From assembly GCA_001725945.1 (NCBI GenBank), contig LRMT01000217.1:62001-126000 (forward strand): a stretch of 64,000 nt of DNA, in the 5' to 3' direction. Position numbers and translations under genes: made by a program. This DNA comes from Cupriavidus sp. UYMMa02A (GTDB lineage Bacteria > Pseudomonadota > Gammaproteobacteria > Burkholderiales > Burkholderiaceae). The notes beneath the pieces are model-generated. The model did not search any database. It had not been told where the DNA came from and saw nothing but the letters and a program-made list of their open reading frames with translations. Of the stretch, positions 38,575 to 48,561 are shown piece after piece (within the stretch, counting starts at the first letter, position 1; every line of letters begins with the position of its first letter).

Positions 38575-38908
38575 GGCGGGCCTCCGTGATGAGCCACCGC
38601 GGCCCGGCGTCGTGGCACCCGGAGGCGGTTATGCCCATCTTGAGGGCCGGGGCAACGGCAGACTGTTCGCTAGCCGACACTGGGCCGCTGTCCGATGTCA
38701 GCGTTGTGCAAGTGCGTTCCCTCCGGCAATGCCGTTGTTTGTGGCATATCAACGATCAAGGCGATGGACATTACGTCCGTGCGCAGCGTTGCCGTTAAGG
38801 GCGAAAAGCCGCGCCCGGCTGTCCCGGCCGATGCACGGACCGCGCCCGCACAGGCATGCCGGCCGCGAGGATCGGGGGCTTCACCATGCCGGCAATCGAA
38901 TCTCCACC
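38575..38908. other. Gap upstream of the chemoreceptor
   Basis: 334 bases between the divergent hypothetical gene and the chemoreceptor start. No convincing ORF or motif was recognised. The stretch near 38730-38775 is less GC-rich and may hold the promoter. Confidence 0.4.
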
Positions 38909-40637
38909 ATGAGTCAGTTCATCCATACGATCAAGTTCAGGATCATCCTGGTGTTCAGCATCTGTATCGCGCTGATGCTGGCGATCGGGCTGTTCGCGTT
39001 GCAGACCATCTCCGGTCTGAACCAGAACATGCATGACGCGTACGAGCAGAACACCGTGGCCATCGGTGAACTGGCGGACGTACGCGTAGCACAGCTCCAT
39101 ATCCGCCGGCTTCTGTGGAAGCTCCGCGCGACGTCGGAGGAGGCGAGCAGCGCCGACCTCGCATTGATCCGGGAGTACCACGCGAAGATGCAGAAGGGCT
39201 GGCAGGCCTACTACCCCGCCCGTGTCACGTCCGCACGGGAACGGAGCGTGGCCGATGCACTCACGCCGCGCTCGGGCGGTTCGCGGACCTTGTCGCGCAG
39301 GAGATGCAACTGCTGGAAGCCGGCGACCGCGCCGCCGCGGCACGCCTGCACGACAGCGAGCTCGGTGTGGCCGGCGACAAGGTCGGCGTGCTGATCACGC
39401 GCGGCGTGGAAAGCAACCTGAGCCAGGCCGGCGATTACCATCGCAACAGTCTCGCGCAGGCGCGTACGGCCCTGTGGACGACGGGAGTGCTGATCGTGCT
39501 CGGGCTGCTGGTATCGGTGGCAACGTCATGCCACCTCCAGCGAACGATTACGCGCCAGCTCCGCCGCTCCGTGGAGATTGCCGACGAGATTGCCGCGGGC
39601 CGCCTCGACCAGCAGATCGAGACCCGTTCGCGCGACGAGTTGGCCTGCTGCTGGACGCCATGGCCCGCATGAGCCGACAGCTTGCGCAAACGGTGCGCGG
39701 CATCCAGATATCGAGCGAAGCGGTGCGTGTGGCGTCGCGCGAGATCGCCAGCGGCAATATGGACCTGTCGGCGCGTACCGAGCAGCAGGCGGCCTCGCTG
39801 CAGCAAACCGCGGCCAGCATGACGGAGATTTCGCAGACCGTGCGCATGAATGCCGACAACGCCTGCCAGGCCAACACGGTGGCGGGCAACGCCAGGGACC
39901 TCGCCCATGCCGGCAACGCGGCGGTGCAGGCCATGGTGGAGACCATGGCCCGCATCAGCGGCAGTTCGGGCCGAATATCGGACATTACCAGCCTGATCGA
40001 AGGCATTGCCTTCCAGACCAATATCCTGGCGCTGAATGCCGCCGTCGAGGCCGCGCGGGCCGGCGAACAGGGGCGCGGGTTCGCCGTGGTGGCAGGCGAG
40101 GTGCGCGCGCTGGCCCAGCGTTCGTCGACGGCCGCGAAGGAGATCAAGGAGCTGATCGATTCCTCTGCGGGCATGGTTCAGGACGGGTCGCGGCAGGCGG
40201 CGGAAGTCGGCCAGACCATGGGCGAGGTGATTCGCGCCGTCCAGCGGGTTTCGGACATCATGGGCGAGATCTCGGTGGCATCCGGCGAGCAGAGCCAGGG
40301 CGTGGAGCAGGTGCACGTCGCGATCAGCCAGATCGACGCAGGTACCCAGCAGAATGCCGCGCTGGTCGAGCAGTCGGCGGCGGCAGCGCAGTCGCTCGAA
40401 GCGCAGGCCAATGCCATGGCCGATGCGGTCTCGGTATTTCGGCTTGCCGGGACGGAAGGGAGCAGCCTGCCGAGCGCGTCTGCGGCATTCGCCAGGGAAG
40501 GGAAGCGTGCGACCAGGGGCAAGCTGCAGCCTGTATGGCGGCCGCTGCGCCCGCTTCTCAACCCACGCGTGCCCAGCAGCGTGCCGGCAATGATGCCGGA
40601 GATGACTGGCACACGTTCTGAGCCGCTCCCGCCATGA
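38909..40637 (+). CDS. Methyl-accepting chemotaxis protein, two frameshifts
   Basis: About 576 residues after repair near 39268 and 39648. TM1 (RIILVFSICIALMLAIGLFALQ), a periplasmic four-helix (TarH-like) sensor of about 160 residues, TM2 (TTGVLIVLGLLVSVATSCH), a HAMP domain (RTITRQLRRSVEIADEIAAGRLDQQI) and a signalling domain with the hairpin tip GIAFQTNILALNAAVEAARAGEQGRGFAVVAGEVRALAQRS. The C-terminal tail is Pro/Arg-rich without an NWETF-like CheR pentapeptide. It is an orphan receptor; the ligand is unknown. Confidence 0.9.
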
Positions 40638-40758
40638 CTGACGGGCGCCGTAACAAACGCGCAAATACGGCAAGGCGGCAGCAACTATTCGAGCCTTTGC
40701 AGCGAAGCCTGATCCCTAGAATCTGACACGTGGCATCTTGCTACAACCCCCCGACTTC

Positions 40759-40787
40759 AGCCCTCCGCAAGGAGGGCTCTTTTTTTG
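40759..40787 (+). terminator. Strong rho-independent terminator
   Basis: Perfect stem AGCCCTCC (40759-40766), loop GCAA, GGAGGGCT (40771-40778), then C and seven T. It lies 120 bases after the chemoreceptor stop, further than usual. It may instead end a short transcript starting in 40640-40720. Confidence 0.85.
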
Positions 40788-40993
40788 TGTGCCGGCAAGT
40801 CAGGCCGACGGGTTGTTCCATCAGCGCGCCACGCGCCGCGTCTATTGTTCCAAAACGGAACTCAGTGTGCAATCCACGTGACTTTTTGCGGTGCGGCGAA
40901 TGGAGCATAATGCCGCGCCAGAGCAGGGCCTGCGGCCACCTTCCCGGACGCGGTGGCCATGCTCCTCCTGTTCCCTGTCCTGTCACGCCTGTC

Positions 40994-41610
40994 ATGCCCA
41001 GCCATCTTCCCTTGCATCGCCTTCCGTCCAGCCCCGTCATACGTCGTTTCGTAGGCCGTCTCGCAGGCCGTTTGGCGCTGGCCGCCATTGCCGCGTCCGG
41101 CGCGCTGGCCAGCGGCCCGCTGCATGCCGAGCCATGGTTTGATCCGGTGCGCCTGGGCGTGGCGCGGGGGCCGGAAACGACGCCGCCATGGCGCGGCTCG
41201 AAGCCCGCTGGGACATGAAGCAAGACCTGTGGGCGACGTCGTCGCAATCCGTCCGCCTGCGGCTCGGGCTCGAGGCCTCCGCCGGCGTTTGGAATCCGCA
41301 CGGCAGCGGCGGGAATGCGCTTGGCGATCTCGGCCTGACGCCGATCCTGCGCCTGCAGGGCGCAGGCCGCAGCGGCGTGTTCGTCGAAGCCGGCGTCGGC
41401 GTTCACGTGCTGTCACGCACGCGGGTGTCCGACGACAAGATCTTTTCGACCGCGTTCCAGTTCGGCGATCGCGTAGCCGTCGGCTACCGCTTCGGCGATG
41501 CGCTGGACTCGGAGCTTGCCCTGCGCCTGCAGCACTATTCGAACGGGGGCATCAAGGAACCCAACCCCGGCATCAATTTCTTCCTGGTCCAATACTCGGC
41601 GCGCTTCTGA
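40994..41610 (+). CDS. Lipid A deacylase PagL-like (acyloxyacyl hydrolase), one frameshift
   Basis: Outer-membrane 3-O-deacylase of about 205 residues. A long signal region (RLALAAIAASGALASGPLHA) is followed by an eight-stranded barrel. The PagL catalytic His-Ser pair is in LQHYSNGGIKEPNPGINFF, and the protein ends YSARF with a terminal Phe. The frame is broken near 41175 (VARGPE|NDAAMARLEARWD). ATG 40994 gives a reasonable signal peptide; an ATG at 40910 is less likely. The role would be trimming lipid A acyl chains. Confidence 0.82.
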
Positions 41611-41741
41611 GTCGCGCCAGCAAGTATTGTTGATGCATGGCGGCCGGCCGCAGCCGCCATGCCGGCTGCCTGCGCAGGCACGCATGCCGTCCGTGCGCCG
41701 TACGCGCCGTTGCGCGGCTGACCGGCAAGCGGCAGGCAGAT

Positions 41742-42922
41742 ATGCAGGCATTGGCCTTGTTTTCCGTGCAGTTCATGCTGGCGGTGACGTGGACGCTTTA
41801 CGTGGCGTTCCTGCCCGCACTGGCCGCGCAGGCGGGTTTGCCGGCAGCACAGGTGGCCTGGATCCTGCTGATGGACCAGGCCATTTTCGTCCTGATGGAC
41901 TGCGCCCTCGGCGTCGCGGCCGACCGGGTGGCCGATGCCACGCGCCGGCTTGGCGCATGGATTCTTGCCGCGACTGTGGTTTCCGCCGTCGCGTTTGTCC
42001 TGCTGGCCAGGTCGGCCTCGCCACCGATGCTGCTTGCGCTTACCGCGTGCTGGGCGGCGACATCTTCGGCGTTGCGAGCGCCGCCAATGGTGATCATCGC
42101 GCGTCGGCTGCAGGCCTCGGCACCCGCTTTCCTGGTCGGGTGCTCGCTGCTCGGCGTAGGACTGGCTTCGGCGCTGGGGCCCTGCTCACGGTCTGGATGC
42201 GCGGCCAGCGCCGGCATTGCCTTTTCTTGTGGCAAGCGTGGGCTGGTGGCCGCCGTGATCGCATTGCAGTGGGCTGAACGCCAGGCCGGGGCGACGCCAG
42301 TCACGCCGGCGCAAACCGGTCACGGCGGCGGGGTCGTGATGGCGTGGCTGATGCTGGCTGCGGTGTTCCTGTTGGCGCTGGGCTTCCAGATTCACAGCGC
42401 AATGAATTCCACGCCGGCCTACCTGAAGTTCGTGAAGCCTACGGAACTGGTCCGCGTGATGCCGGCCTCTGGACTGGCTTCGCGCTTGGCGTGCTAATGC
42501 CGGCATGGCTGCCACGCGGACGCTTCCCGGTGCATGGCGCTCTGATGGTTGCTGCGGCGCTCGGGGTGCCGGTGCTGGCCAGCATTGCGGTTGTGTCCTC
42601 GCTGGCTGGGTTGCTGGCCGCGCAGTGCGCGGCCGGAGTGTTGTGGGGCGTGGTGTTCTGTGCCGCGGCCCGCGCGGCTCTCGACGCCGGTCATATCGGC
42701 CGTGAAGGAAAGCTGACCGGACTGGTGTTTGCCCTGGCGGCGCTGGCGGCATCCATACGCATTGCCATGGTTGCCTCCGGGGCTTCGCGGCTTCCGGGGG
42801 TGGTCGCCGTGCTGCCATGGCTTCCACCGGTGGCGTGGAGCGTGGCTGCGCTCCTGCTCGGCGTGTTCGTGATGCGCAACATGTCCATACTGGCCGGCCG
42901 CGCCACACGCGGAGATGCCTGA
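41742..42922 (+). CDS. MFS transporter, four lost bases
   Basis: About 394 residues with 12 hydrophobic segments (LFSVQFMLAVTWTLYVAFLPALAAQAG; WILLMDQAIFVLMDCALGVAADRVAD; MAWLMLAAVFLLALGFQIHSAMN; LLAAQCAAGVLWGVVFCAAARAAL). Losses near 42180-42235 (three bases) and 42468 break it into overlapping pieces. The restored centre reads ALGALLTVWMRGQ...ALPFLVASVGLV. Function is unknown. The start ATG 41742 is in the same frame as an earlier ATG at 41637, which would add an Arg-rich unlikely leader. Confidence 0.7.
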
Positions 42923-42985
42923 ACGACAGCATGGCAGGGCGCGCACGCGTAAAATGTGGCGCCGCCACTTGTTCAGGAGATCTTC

Positions 42986-43342
42986 ATGACGCTCGTCTTC
43001 AACCGTCGAATCCGTGCAGTATTTGTGGCAGGCAGTTTGCTGCTGGCTGCGGGACCGGTGCTGGCAGCGGATCTGGAGATGCCCCGGCCGCGCGGCAAGG
43101 ACGAAGCGCCCGGCGCTCCTGTGGCTTGCAGGAAAGCCGCGCAGGAGAAATTGCCGAATCCCGACCACTTCAAGTGGGATGGCAGCACTTACCGCAAAGT
43201 CGCCGAAGATGCATACAGCGTCGTTGCCGATGTGGAGTATGTCGGAACGGATGGCGCGCCGCGCAAGGCCAAGGTCCAGTGCGACGTGATCCGCGCCCCA
43301 GGCAACAAGTTCGTCGTCACCAAGGTGCGGCTGCCGGAATAG
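42986..43342 (+). CDS. Small periplasmic hypothetical protein
   Basis: 118 residues, intact, preceded by CAGGAGA. Signal peptide (RAVFVAGSLLLAAGPVLA) and a mature domain of about 90 residues with two cysteines (VACRKAAQEKLPNPDHFKWDG; RKAKVQCDVIRAPGNKFVVTKVRL), probably disulfide-bonded. The fold looks like the small beta-rich family of conserved Burkholderiales exported proteins. No function can be named. Confidence 0.7.
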   Translation: MTLVFNRRIRAVFVAGSLLLAAGPVLAADLEMPRPRGKDEAPGAPVACRKAAQEKLPNPDHFKWDGSTYRKVAEDAYSVVADVEYVGTDGAPRKAKVQCDVIRAPGNKFVVTKVRLPE

Positions 43343-43820
43343 GCGCACCGTCCCTGTCGGGCCTCCTCGTAAATGGGAACTCAATTTCATACGAATCAAT
43401 GACTTGCGTGAGGTCGTAAAGGCCGGAACCGAAACATTGACGCTGGCTCCTACTGCCGTGACTGCAATACGCATTCAGGCGGAACGACCATCAGCCAGGC
43501 ACCGTGGCTATCGGCGCGGGTGGCGGTCGATCCTGCCGCGCAGGATTTCGCGCGTGCCGCCTCAAAGCGAGAAGGTCGGTGAGATCTGGCTGAGATAGCG
43601 AGACTCATGGATTTCCATAGGGCTCTCCAATCCCGAAGGCTGCTGACCCGAGATGTCAATCGGCCGCGTACTGCGTCTTCAATACTCTGCCTTGGGAGAA
43701 ACTTTGAAGAGGTACCTATGACGAAAATGAACCGACGCTGCATCCCGTGGAGTACGGCTTGCCTCCGCACGCACATGCGAGCGTGTTGGGCAACTCCCGT
43801 GACGGCGAACTAATGCAGAC
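43343..43820. other. Gap with no recognisable gene
   Basis: 478 bases before the EthD-domain gene. Its base composition is less GC-biased than its surroundings. Short ORFs do not carry family features. It may contain the promoter of the EthD/epimerase pair. Confidence 0.45.
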
Positions 43821-44512
43821 ATGATTCATCTTCTGATCTTGTTCAAGCTGCGGGACGACCTGGCTCGTAAGGAGCTGTTGCGCTACTGGCGCGAGGTTCA
43901 TGCGCCGCAGGTAGCCGGCGTGGCCGCGTCCGCCGGTACGTTCATAACACCGTCTCGACTGTCGCTGGAAACGCTCCGCTCTACGACGGCGTGGAGGAGA
44001 TCTGGGTCGACGACGAGGCCGTTCTCGACGGCCTGCCGCACTGGGCGGCTGACGGCGATGGGGCGCCGACAGGCATGGCCGGTCTGATCGACGCACGGCA
44101 CAGCGTGACGCTGCGGACAACAGACCACGTCGTGCATGCCGGCCGCTGGATCGGCAGGGAGGAATCACTGCCAAAGAGAATGACCTTCTTCAAGCGAAAG
44201 CCGCGCCTGTGCCTGGAAGACATGTTGCGATACTGGCGTGGCACGCATGGGCCATTGGCCGCGTCGGTGCCCGGCCTGCGCCGCTATGTGCAAAGTGCCT
44301 TGTTGCCAGCAGCCTATGGGTCCGGAGAGCCGCGCTTCGACGGCGCGGCACAGATCTGGATCGAGGATGATGCCGCGTTGCAGGCATTGGTGAGCTCGAA
44401 GCTCTTTCGCGAATCCGTCAAGCCGGACGAAGGGAACTTTGTGGATACCGACACGGTTCTGACGCTGCCCATTGGCGAGGAACATCGCATTGTCTGGCCG
44501 CAGGAAAATTGA
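43821..44512 (+). CDS. Tandem EthD / dimeric alpha-beta barrel domain protein, one frameshift
   Basis: About 230 residues. Two EthD-like ferredoxin folds are visible: MIHLLILFKLRDDLARKELLRYWREVHAPQVAGVAA|VRRYVHNTVS...YDGVEEIWVDDEAVL, and MTFFKRKPRLCLEDMLRYWRGTHGPLAASVPGLRRYVQSAL...FDGAAQIWIEDDAALQAL. One base is lost near 43935. Both halves keep the RYWR.xHGP/APxV motif. EthD proteins often help or act in aromatic or ether catabolism; the substrate is unknown. The epimerase follows 20 bases later. Confidence 0.78.
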
Positions 44513-44532
44513 CCTAACGGAGACTGAAAGCC

Positions 44533-45508
44533 ATGGCTGCATCTGAACATTTCCTGGTAACCGGGGCACTAGGCTGTATCGGTGCGTGGATAGTGCTCCG
44601 GCTGGTGCAGGAAGGCGTTCCGGTCGTCGCATTCGATGCGGACACGGACGTACGGCGCCTGCGCCTGCTGATGGACGACGCGCAACTGTCGCGCGTCACT
44701 TCGTCAACGGTGATATCACCGATCTGGCCCTGCTTGAGGACACGCTGGACGTCCACGGCATCACAAATGTCATTCACCTGGCCGCGGTGCTGCATCCGCG
44801 ATTCAAGAGCGACCCGCCGCTTGGCGCCCGCGTCAATGTGCTGGGCGGCGTGAATCTTTTGAGGCTGTGGCCCGGCGCGTGCAGAGGATTCCTCGTATCG
44901 TGTATGCGTCGTCGATTGCGGTGTATGACAAGTCCGACGCGGCCGATGGTGCAGCCGTCCAGCACGACGGTCCCGCACATCCGACGACCCTGTATGGGGT
45001 GTACAAGCAGGCCGAAGAGGGGATGGCGCGGGTGTATTTCCAGGACAGGGGCGTTTCCAGCATCGGGCTTCGGCCGGCAACGGTATATGGCGTCGGGCGA
45101 GACTACGGCCTCACGGCGGCGCCCACGCAGGCGGTCCTTGCCGCGGCGCTCGGGCGCTCGTTGCATATTCCCTACAGCGGCCGCAGCCATCTTCACTACG
45201 CGGACGACCTGGCGCGCATCTTCATCGCTTGCGCGCGTTCCGAGTATCGCGGCGCCGAGGTCTTCAATATGCGCGGCGTCGTAGCGGACATGGGCGACGT
45301 GGTGGAGAGCATCGAGTCCCTGGTTCCGGAGGCGCGCGGATCGATCACCTATGCCGGCCCATCGTTGGATCTTCCGGAAGACTACGACGCTACTGCGCTG
45401 GAAAAGGTGATCGGCACGCTGCCGGCTACGCCGCTGCGTGAGGCAGTTGCGCGAACCCTTGCGATCTTTCGGAGCGGGATCCTCAGCGGAGAACTATGCG
45501 GTCACTGA
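44533..45508 (+). CDS. NAD-dependent epimerase/dehydratase (extended SDR), two frameshifts
   Basis: About 325 residues. N-terminal Rossmann motif VTGALGCIGAWIVLRLVQEGVPVVAFD, NAD-contact NGDITD and HLAAVLHP. Catalytic Tyr-Lys in YGVYKQAEEGMARVY (YxxxK), Ser region YASSIAVYD. Frame breaks near 44697 and 44863 restore to VHFVNGDITDLALLEDTLDV and NLLEAVARRVQRIPRIVY. Annotated sugar epimerases share the fold, but the EthD neighbour hints at a catabolic dehydrogenase. Confidence 0.82.
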
Positions 45509-45901
45509 TCGACCTTGGTGCACGCCTACGCTTCGGCGCTGCCCGATTCTCTGAGCTGCTCGGCGAGCGAGGTGATCTTTGCCGGTAGTGCCAATGTTAG
45601 TCGTGCGGTCATAGGGGTTTCCCTTGTGGCCCCGAAATGAAAAAAATGTGCCCCGAAATGTCAAGGATAAGGCGCATCTTCCCGAATACTGACTCGCACT
45701 ACATTGCGATTGCCTAGGCTGAAAAATGTGACAAGAAGCCACAAGGAAGACTGGGAAAGGCAATTTCACCAACAATCCGCTTGTCCGAGGCCAGCGGTCC
45801 GGATGGCCTGGGCTTAACGTTCGCGAGCGTATTGGCGAGCTATGGAGAGCCAAAGTCGTATCCGCGGTGGATGCACCCGCGGACATGGAAGGAGGGGGCC
45901 G
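45509..45901. other. Gap upstream of the AraC regulator
   Basis: 393 bases without a supported gene. CCCCGAAATG occurs twice in direct order (around 45630 and 45652), 22 bases apart, a spacing that suits an AraC-type dimer. This is a weak hint only. Confidence 0.35.
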
Positions 45902-46903
45902 ATGAACCGGCTGGTCCGCTGTGCAACTCTATCCGGCTACCAGGAGGTGGCCCGCTCGGCGGGCCTGGATCCGCTACTGCTCCTGGCCAAGGTTGGCATC
46001 CCTTCCAGCGCGCTTGATACTGCAGATCTTCTGATTCCGGTGGACGCGGTCTGCCAGCTTCTGGAAATGTCGGCGGCAGACTCCGGCGTCCAGGACTTCG
46101 GACTGCGGATGTGTGAAAGCCGCCGGCTTTCGGTCCTCGGGCCGATCGGCACGGTCGTTCAGGATGCCCCGACATTGCGTCACGCGCTGGCCGCGATGAC
46201 CCGCTACATTGCGCTGCACAGCGAGGCGGCAATCCTCGACATCGAGGAGGGTGAGAGTGTTTTCATCCTCCACCTGTCACTGATGGTGGACCCCCTTGTG
46301 CCGACGCGGCAGGCGCACGAGATGGTAATTGGCGCTCTCTCGCGGATGCTGCGTGAACTGCTTGGCCCAAGTTGGCGCGCACGTCAGATCTGCCTGTCAC
46401 ACAGCGCCCCGAGACAAGCGGCGACACGCCTGCGTGTCTTTGGCGACGCGGTAACCTATGGTCATGATTTCAACGGAATCGTCTGCGATCGCAGGGATCT
46501 GGATATTGTTCTCTCCACGGCGAACCCGGGCCTGTTCAGTCATACACACGTCTATCTGGACTCCATGCTTGCGAGAACCAATCAGTCCCTCGCGGAAAAG
46601 GTCCGGCGCATCGTGTTTTCGTTGCTCAGGACGGGCCGTTGCAGCATTGAACAGGTTGCCGCCCAACTTGGTGTCGGCCGCCGCACCATTCACCGCAGGC
46701 TGACACTCGAGGGTCTCACATTCAGCGCGATCTACGACGAGGTGCGCGCCGCACGGGCCGTCGAATATCTCGAGCAAACGGAGCAGCCGATCAGCTATGT
46801 CGCTGAACTGCTTGGCTTCTCGATGCACAGCGCGTTTACGCGATGGTTTCGTGAGCGCTTCGGCTGCAGCCCGAGTGCCTGGCGCGCGAAACGCTCTACT
46901 TAG
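45902..46903 (+). CDS. AraC family transcriptional regulator (OruR/ArgR-like N-terminal domain)
   Basis: 334 residues, intact. The N-terminal 180 residues match the arabinose-binding-type sensor of the PF12625 group (GYQEVARSAGLDPLLLLAKVGIP; FGLRMCESRRLSVLGPIGTVVQDAPTLRHALAAM). The C-terminus is an AraC HTH (SIEQVAAQLGVGRRTIHRRLTLEGLTFSAIYDEVRAARAVEYLEQTEQPISYVAELLGFSMHSAFTRWFRERFG). A very strong GGAAGGAGG precedes ATG 45902. It may regulate the EthD/epimerase pair upstream. Confidence 0.9.
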   Translation: MNRLVRCATLSGYQEVARSAGLDPLLLLAKVGIPSSALDTADLLIPVDAVCQLLEMSAADSGVQDFGLRMCESRRLSVLGPIGTVVQDAPTLRHALAAMTRYIALHSEAAILDIEEGESVFILHLSLMVDPLVPTRQAHEMVIGALSRMLRELLGPSWRARQICLSHSAPRQAATRLRVFGDAVTYGHDFNGIVCDRRDLDIVLSTANPGLFSHTHVYLDSMLARTNQSLAEKVRRIVFSLLRTGRCSIEQVAAQLGVGRRTIHRRLTLEGLTFSAIYDEVRAARAVEYLEQTEQPISYVAELLGFSMHSAFTRWFRERFGCSPSAWRAKRST

Positions 46904-47071
46904 GCCAGACCCCCTGAGTGCAACGGCTGGTGCGCGAGTGGGTCGCCACAGACCACCACGGTCATGACGCTGGGCTATGACCCTGCGCGCGAGCTACCGG
47001 CGCGTGCGCTGAAACCGGGCCGCTACCGGCAGGTCAGGTTCCTCAGGATCCTGCGCAGCCTGCGGCCACCG

Positions 47072-47410
47072 TCATGAAACATGGCTGCCCCGCCGGCTGC
47101 TTGGCCGGGCGATGCCCCAGGCGTCGAGCAATGGCTGGAAGCTCGGACCGGTTTCAGCGTCGCGTGAAGGCACGCGGCGCGCCGGAGGCAGCGCCCTGCC
47201 GGTGAGGCAGAACAGCCGCTCGGTCTGCGCAATGTCGTCAGCGGCCGGAAGATGTTCGACCACGCCCATCTGACGCGCGGATTTCAGCGCTCGTGTCAGT
47301 TCGGGGGCGGTCAGCCTGCAGGCGCTGGCGAGATGATCGCGTCGCATGGGGCCAGCATTGCGCAAGCAGGCGATCAGCGCGAGTACACATTCCCGGGTTG
47401 GTCGTTTCAT
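47072..47410 (-). CDS. Small HTH-like hypothetical protein
   Basis: About 113 residues. The first 60 residues read like a winged helix (ECVLALIACLRNAGPMRRDHLASACRLTAPELTRALKSARQMGVVEHL), followed by a basic tail. No signal peptide. The function is unknown; DNA binding is inferred from the pattern. Upstream codons in the same frame are not conserved in character, so the start at 47410 is preferred. Confidence 0.55.
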   Translation of the reverse strand: MKRPTRECVLALIACLRNAGPMRRDHLASACRLTAPELTRALKSARQMGVVEHLPAADDIAQTERLFCLTGRALPPARRVPSRDAETGPSFQPLLDAWGIARPSSRRGSHVS

Positions 47411-47630
47411 GTTGCTACGTCGGAAAGATCTGCCTGGCGGCGGAATCCTTCTGTCGCCGCGCCGGCTCGAACTGCCCATTCTTCCGCAGCCCCCGCGCGT
47501 TGCCAATCGCATATCACAGTTGTTCACAATTGGCGGTGAAGTCTGTTGCAATCGTCGTCCGGTTGCGCGATTCGGGCCGCCGTGGCCAGCGCCCGGCGGC
47601 GCAATGGCGTCTACGGTGCAACCAAGGTAT

Positions 47631-47891
47631 CTATGTGCTGGCCCTGACGCATTCGCTGCAGCTTGAACTGTCCGGCCACGCGCTATCTGCGGTGAGGCTG
47701 AGCGCGCACTCAGTGCGCGTGTACGGATCGCCTTGAGACGGGATGCCCTGCGAGAGCAGCGTGCCGTGCTTGCGCCAGCGTCGTTCCTGGGCGCGCTGCA
47801 CGTCTTCCGCGATTTCATGCAGCTCGGCCAGTCGGGCCTCTAGCGCGTCGGGGTAGATGTCGTGGGGGCTGAACCTGAGGCTGAAAGGCAT
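47631..47891 (-). CDS. Possible small hypothetical protein
   Basis: 86 codons. The first half is plausible protein (DALEARLAELHEIAEDVQRAQERRW, a charged helix); the second half is Ser/Cys-rich. No family is recognised and there is no strong ribosome-binding site. It could be spurious. Confidence 0.35.
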   Translation of the reverse strand: MPFSLRFSPHDIYPDALEARLAELHEIAEDVQRAQERRWRKHGTLLSQGIPSQGDPYTRTECALSLTADSAWPDSSSCSECVRAST

Positions 47892-48249
47892 GATGTCGTC
47901 AGTCGTATTGGAAGAATCTATCGGCAGCGTCGCGGCCCGGCTTGAACTTTCGCCTTGTTACAGGGCCACATCCGCGTGTCTTGCTGGTTCCAGTATGGTC
48001 ACGCCCGCCATCGGCGCGCCCGTCTGTCTTCGGTCGCTTGACCTGACTCAACGCAGTCGCGCAATGGCGTATTACGCATCTTCCGAGCCCACCGGCGACG
48101 GCCTTCATTTGCGCTGCCCGCTGACACCGTTGTAGGACGAATGCGGACTGCCCGCACGGTTCGTCGCTTGCTACGCTCAACTTGCCAGTCCGGACCCTTC
48201 ATTCCTGTTGCGGAATATGCCCGCATCCACACGAAGCAAGGAGATCATC

Positions 48250-48393
48250 ATGAGAAAGCTGTGCGCACTATTCGCCCTGGCGGGCATGCTGGTGGTTACC
48301 GGCTGCAATACCGTTGCCGGCGCCGGCAAGGACCTCGAGCGTGGCGGCGAGAAGGTACAGGGAGCCGCGCAGGACACCAAGCAGAAGATGTAG
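48250..48393 (+). CDS. ecnA: Entericidin A/B family lipoprotein
   Basis: 47 residues, intact: MRKLCALFALAGMLVVTGC with lipobox VTGC, then NTVAGAGKDLERGGEKVQGAAQ, the entericidin signature. A small membrane lipoprotein of the EcnA/EcnB toxin/antidote family, common as a single gene in betaproteobacteria, where its role is unclear. It is preceded by AAGGAG (48238-48243) and followed by a GC-rich hairpin. Confidence 0.88.
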   Translation: MRKLCALFALAGMLVVTGCNTVAGAGKDLERGGEKVQGAAQDTKQKM

Positions 48394-48445
48394 CCGAAGC
48401 AGCCTGCATAGCCGCGCCGGCCACCCGGTCGGAAATACGACAAGT

Positions 48446-48478
48446 CCAGGGGCCCTCTGCGGGGCCCCTGGGTCGTTT
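48446..48478 (+). terminator. GC-rich hairpin terminator after entericidin
   Basis: CCAGGGGCCC (48446-48455) pairs perfectly with GGGCCCCTGG (48462-48471), loop six bases, followed by TCGTTTGT. The T tract is weak but the stem is very stable. It may serve both the entericidin gene and the convergent EamA gene. Confidence 0.65.
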
Positions 48479-48561
48479 GTGACGTCAGAGTTCCAGTGCC
48501 GTGCAGTACCATATGGACCGTGGAGAGCCGCTGGTCTTCCATGCCGGGGGCTTTGCGGGGA

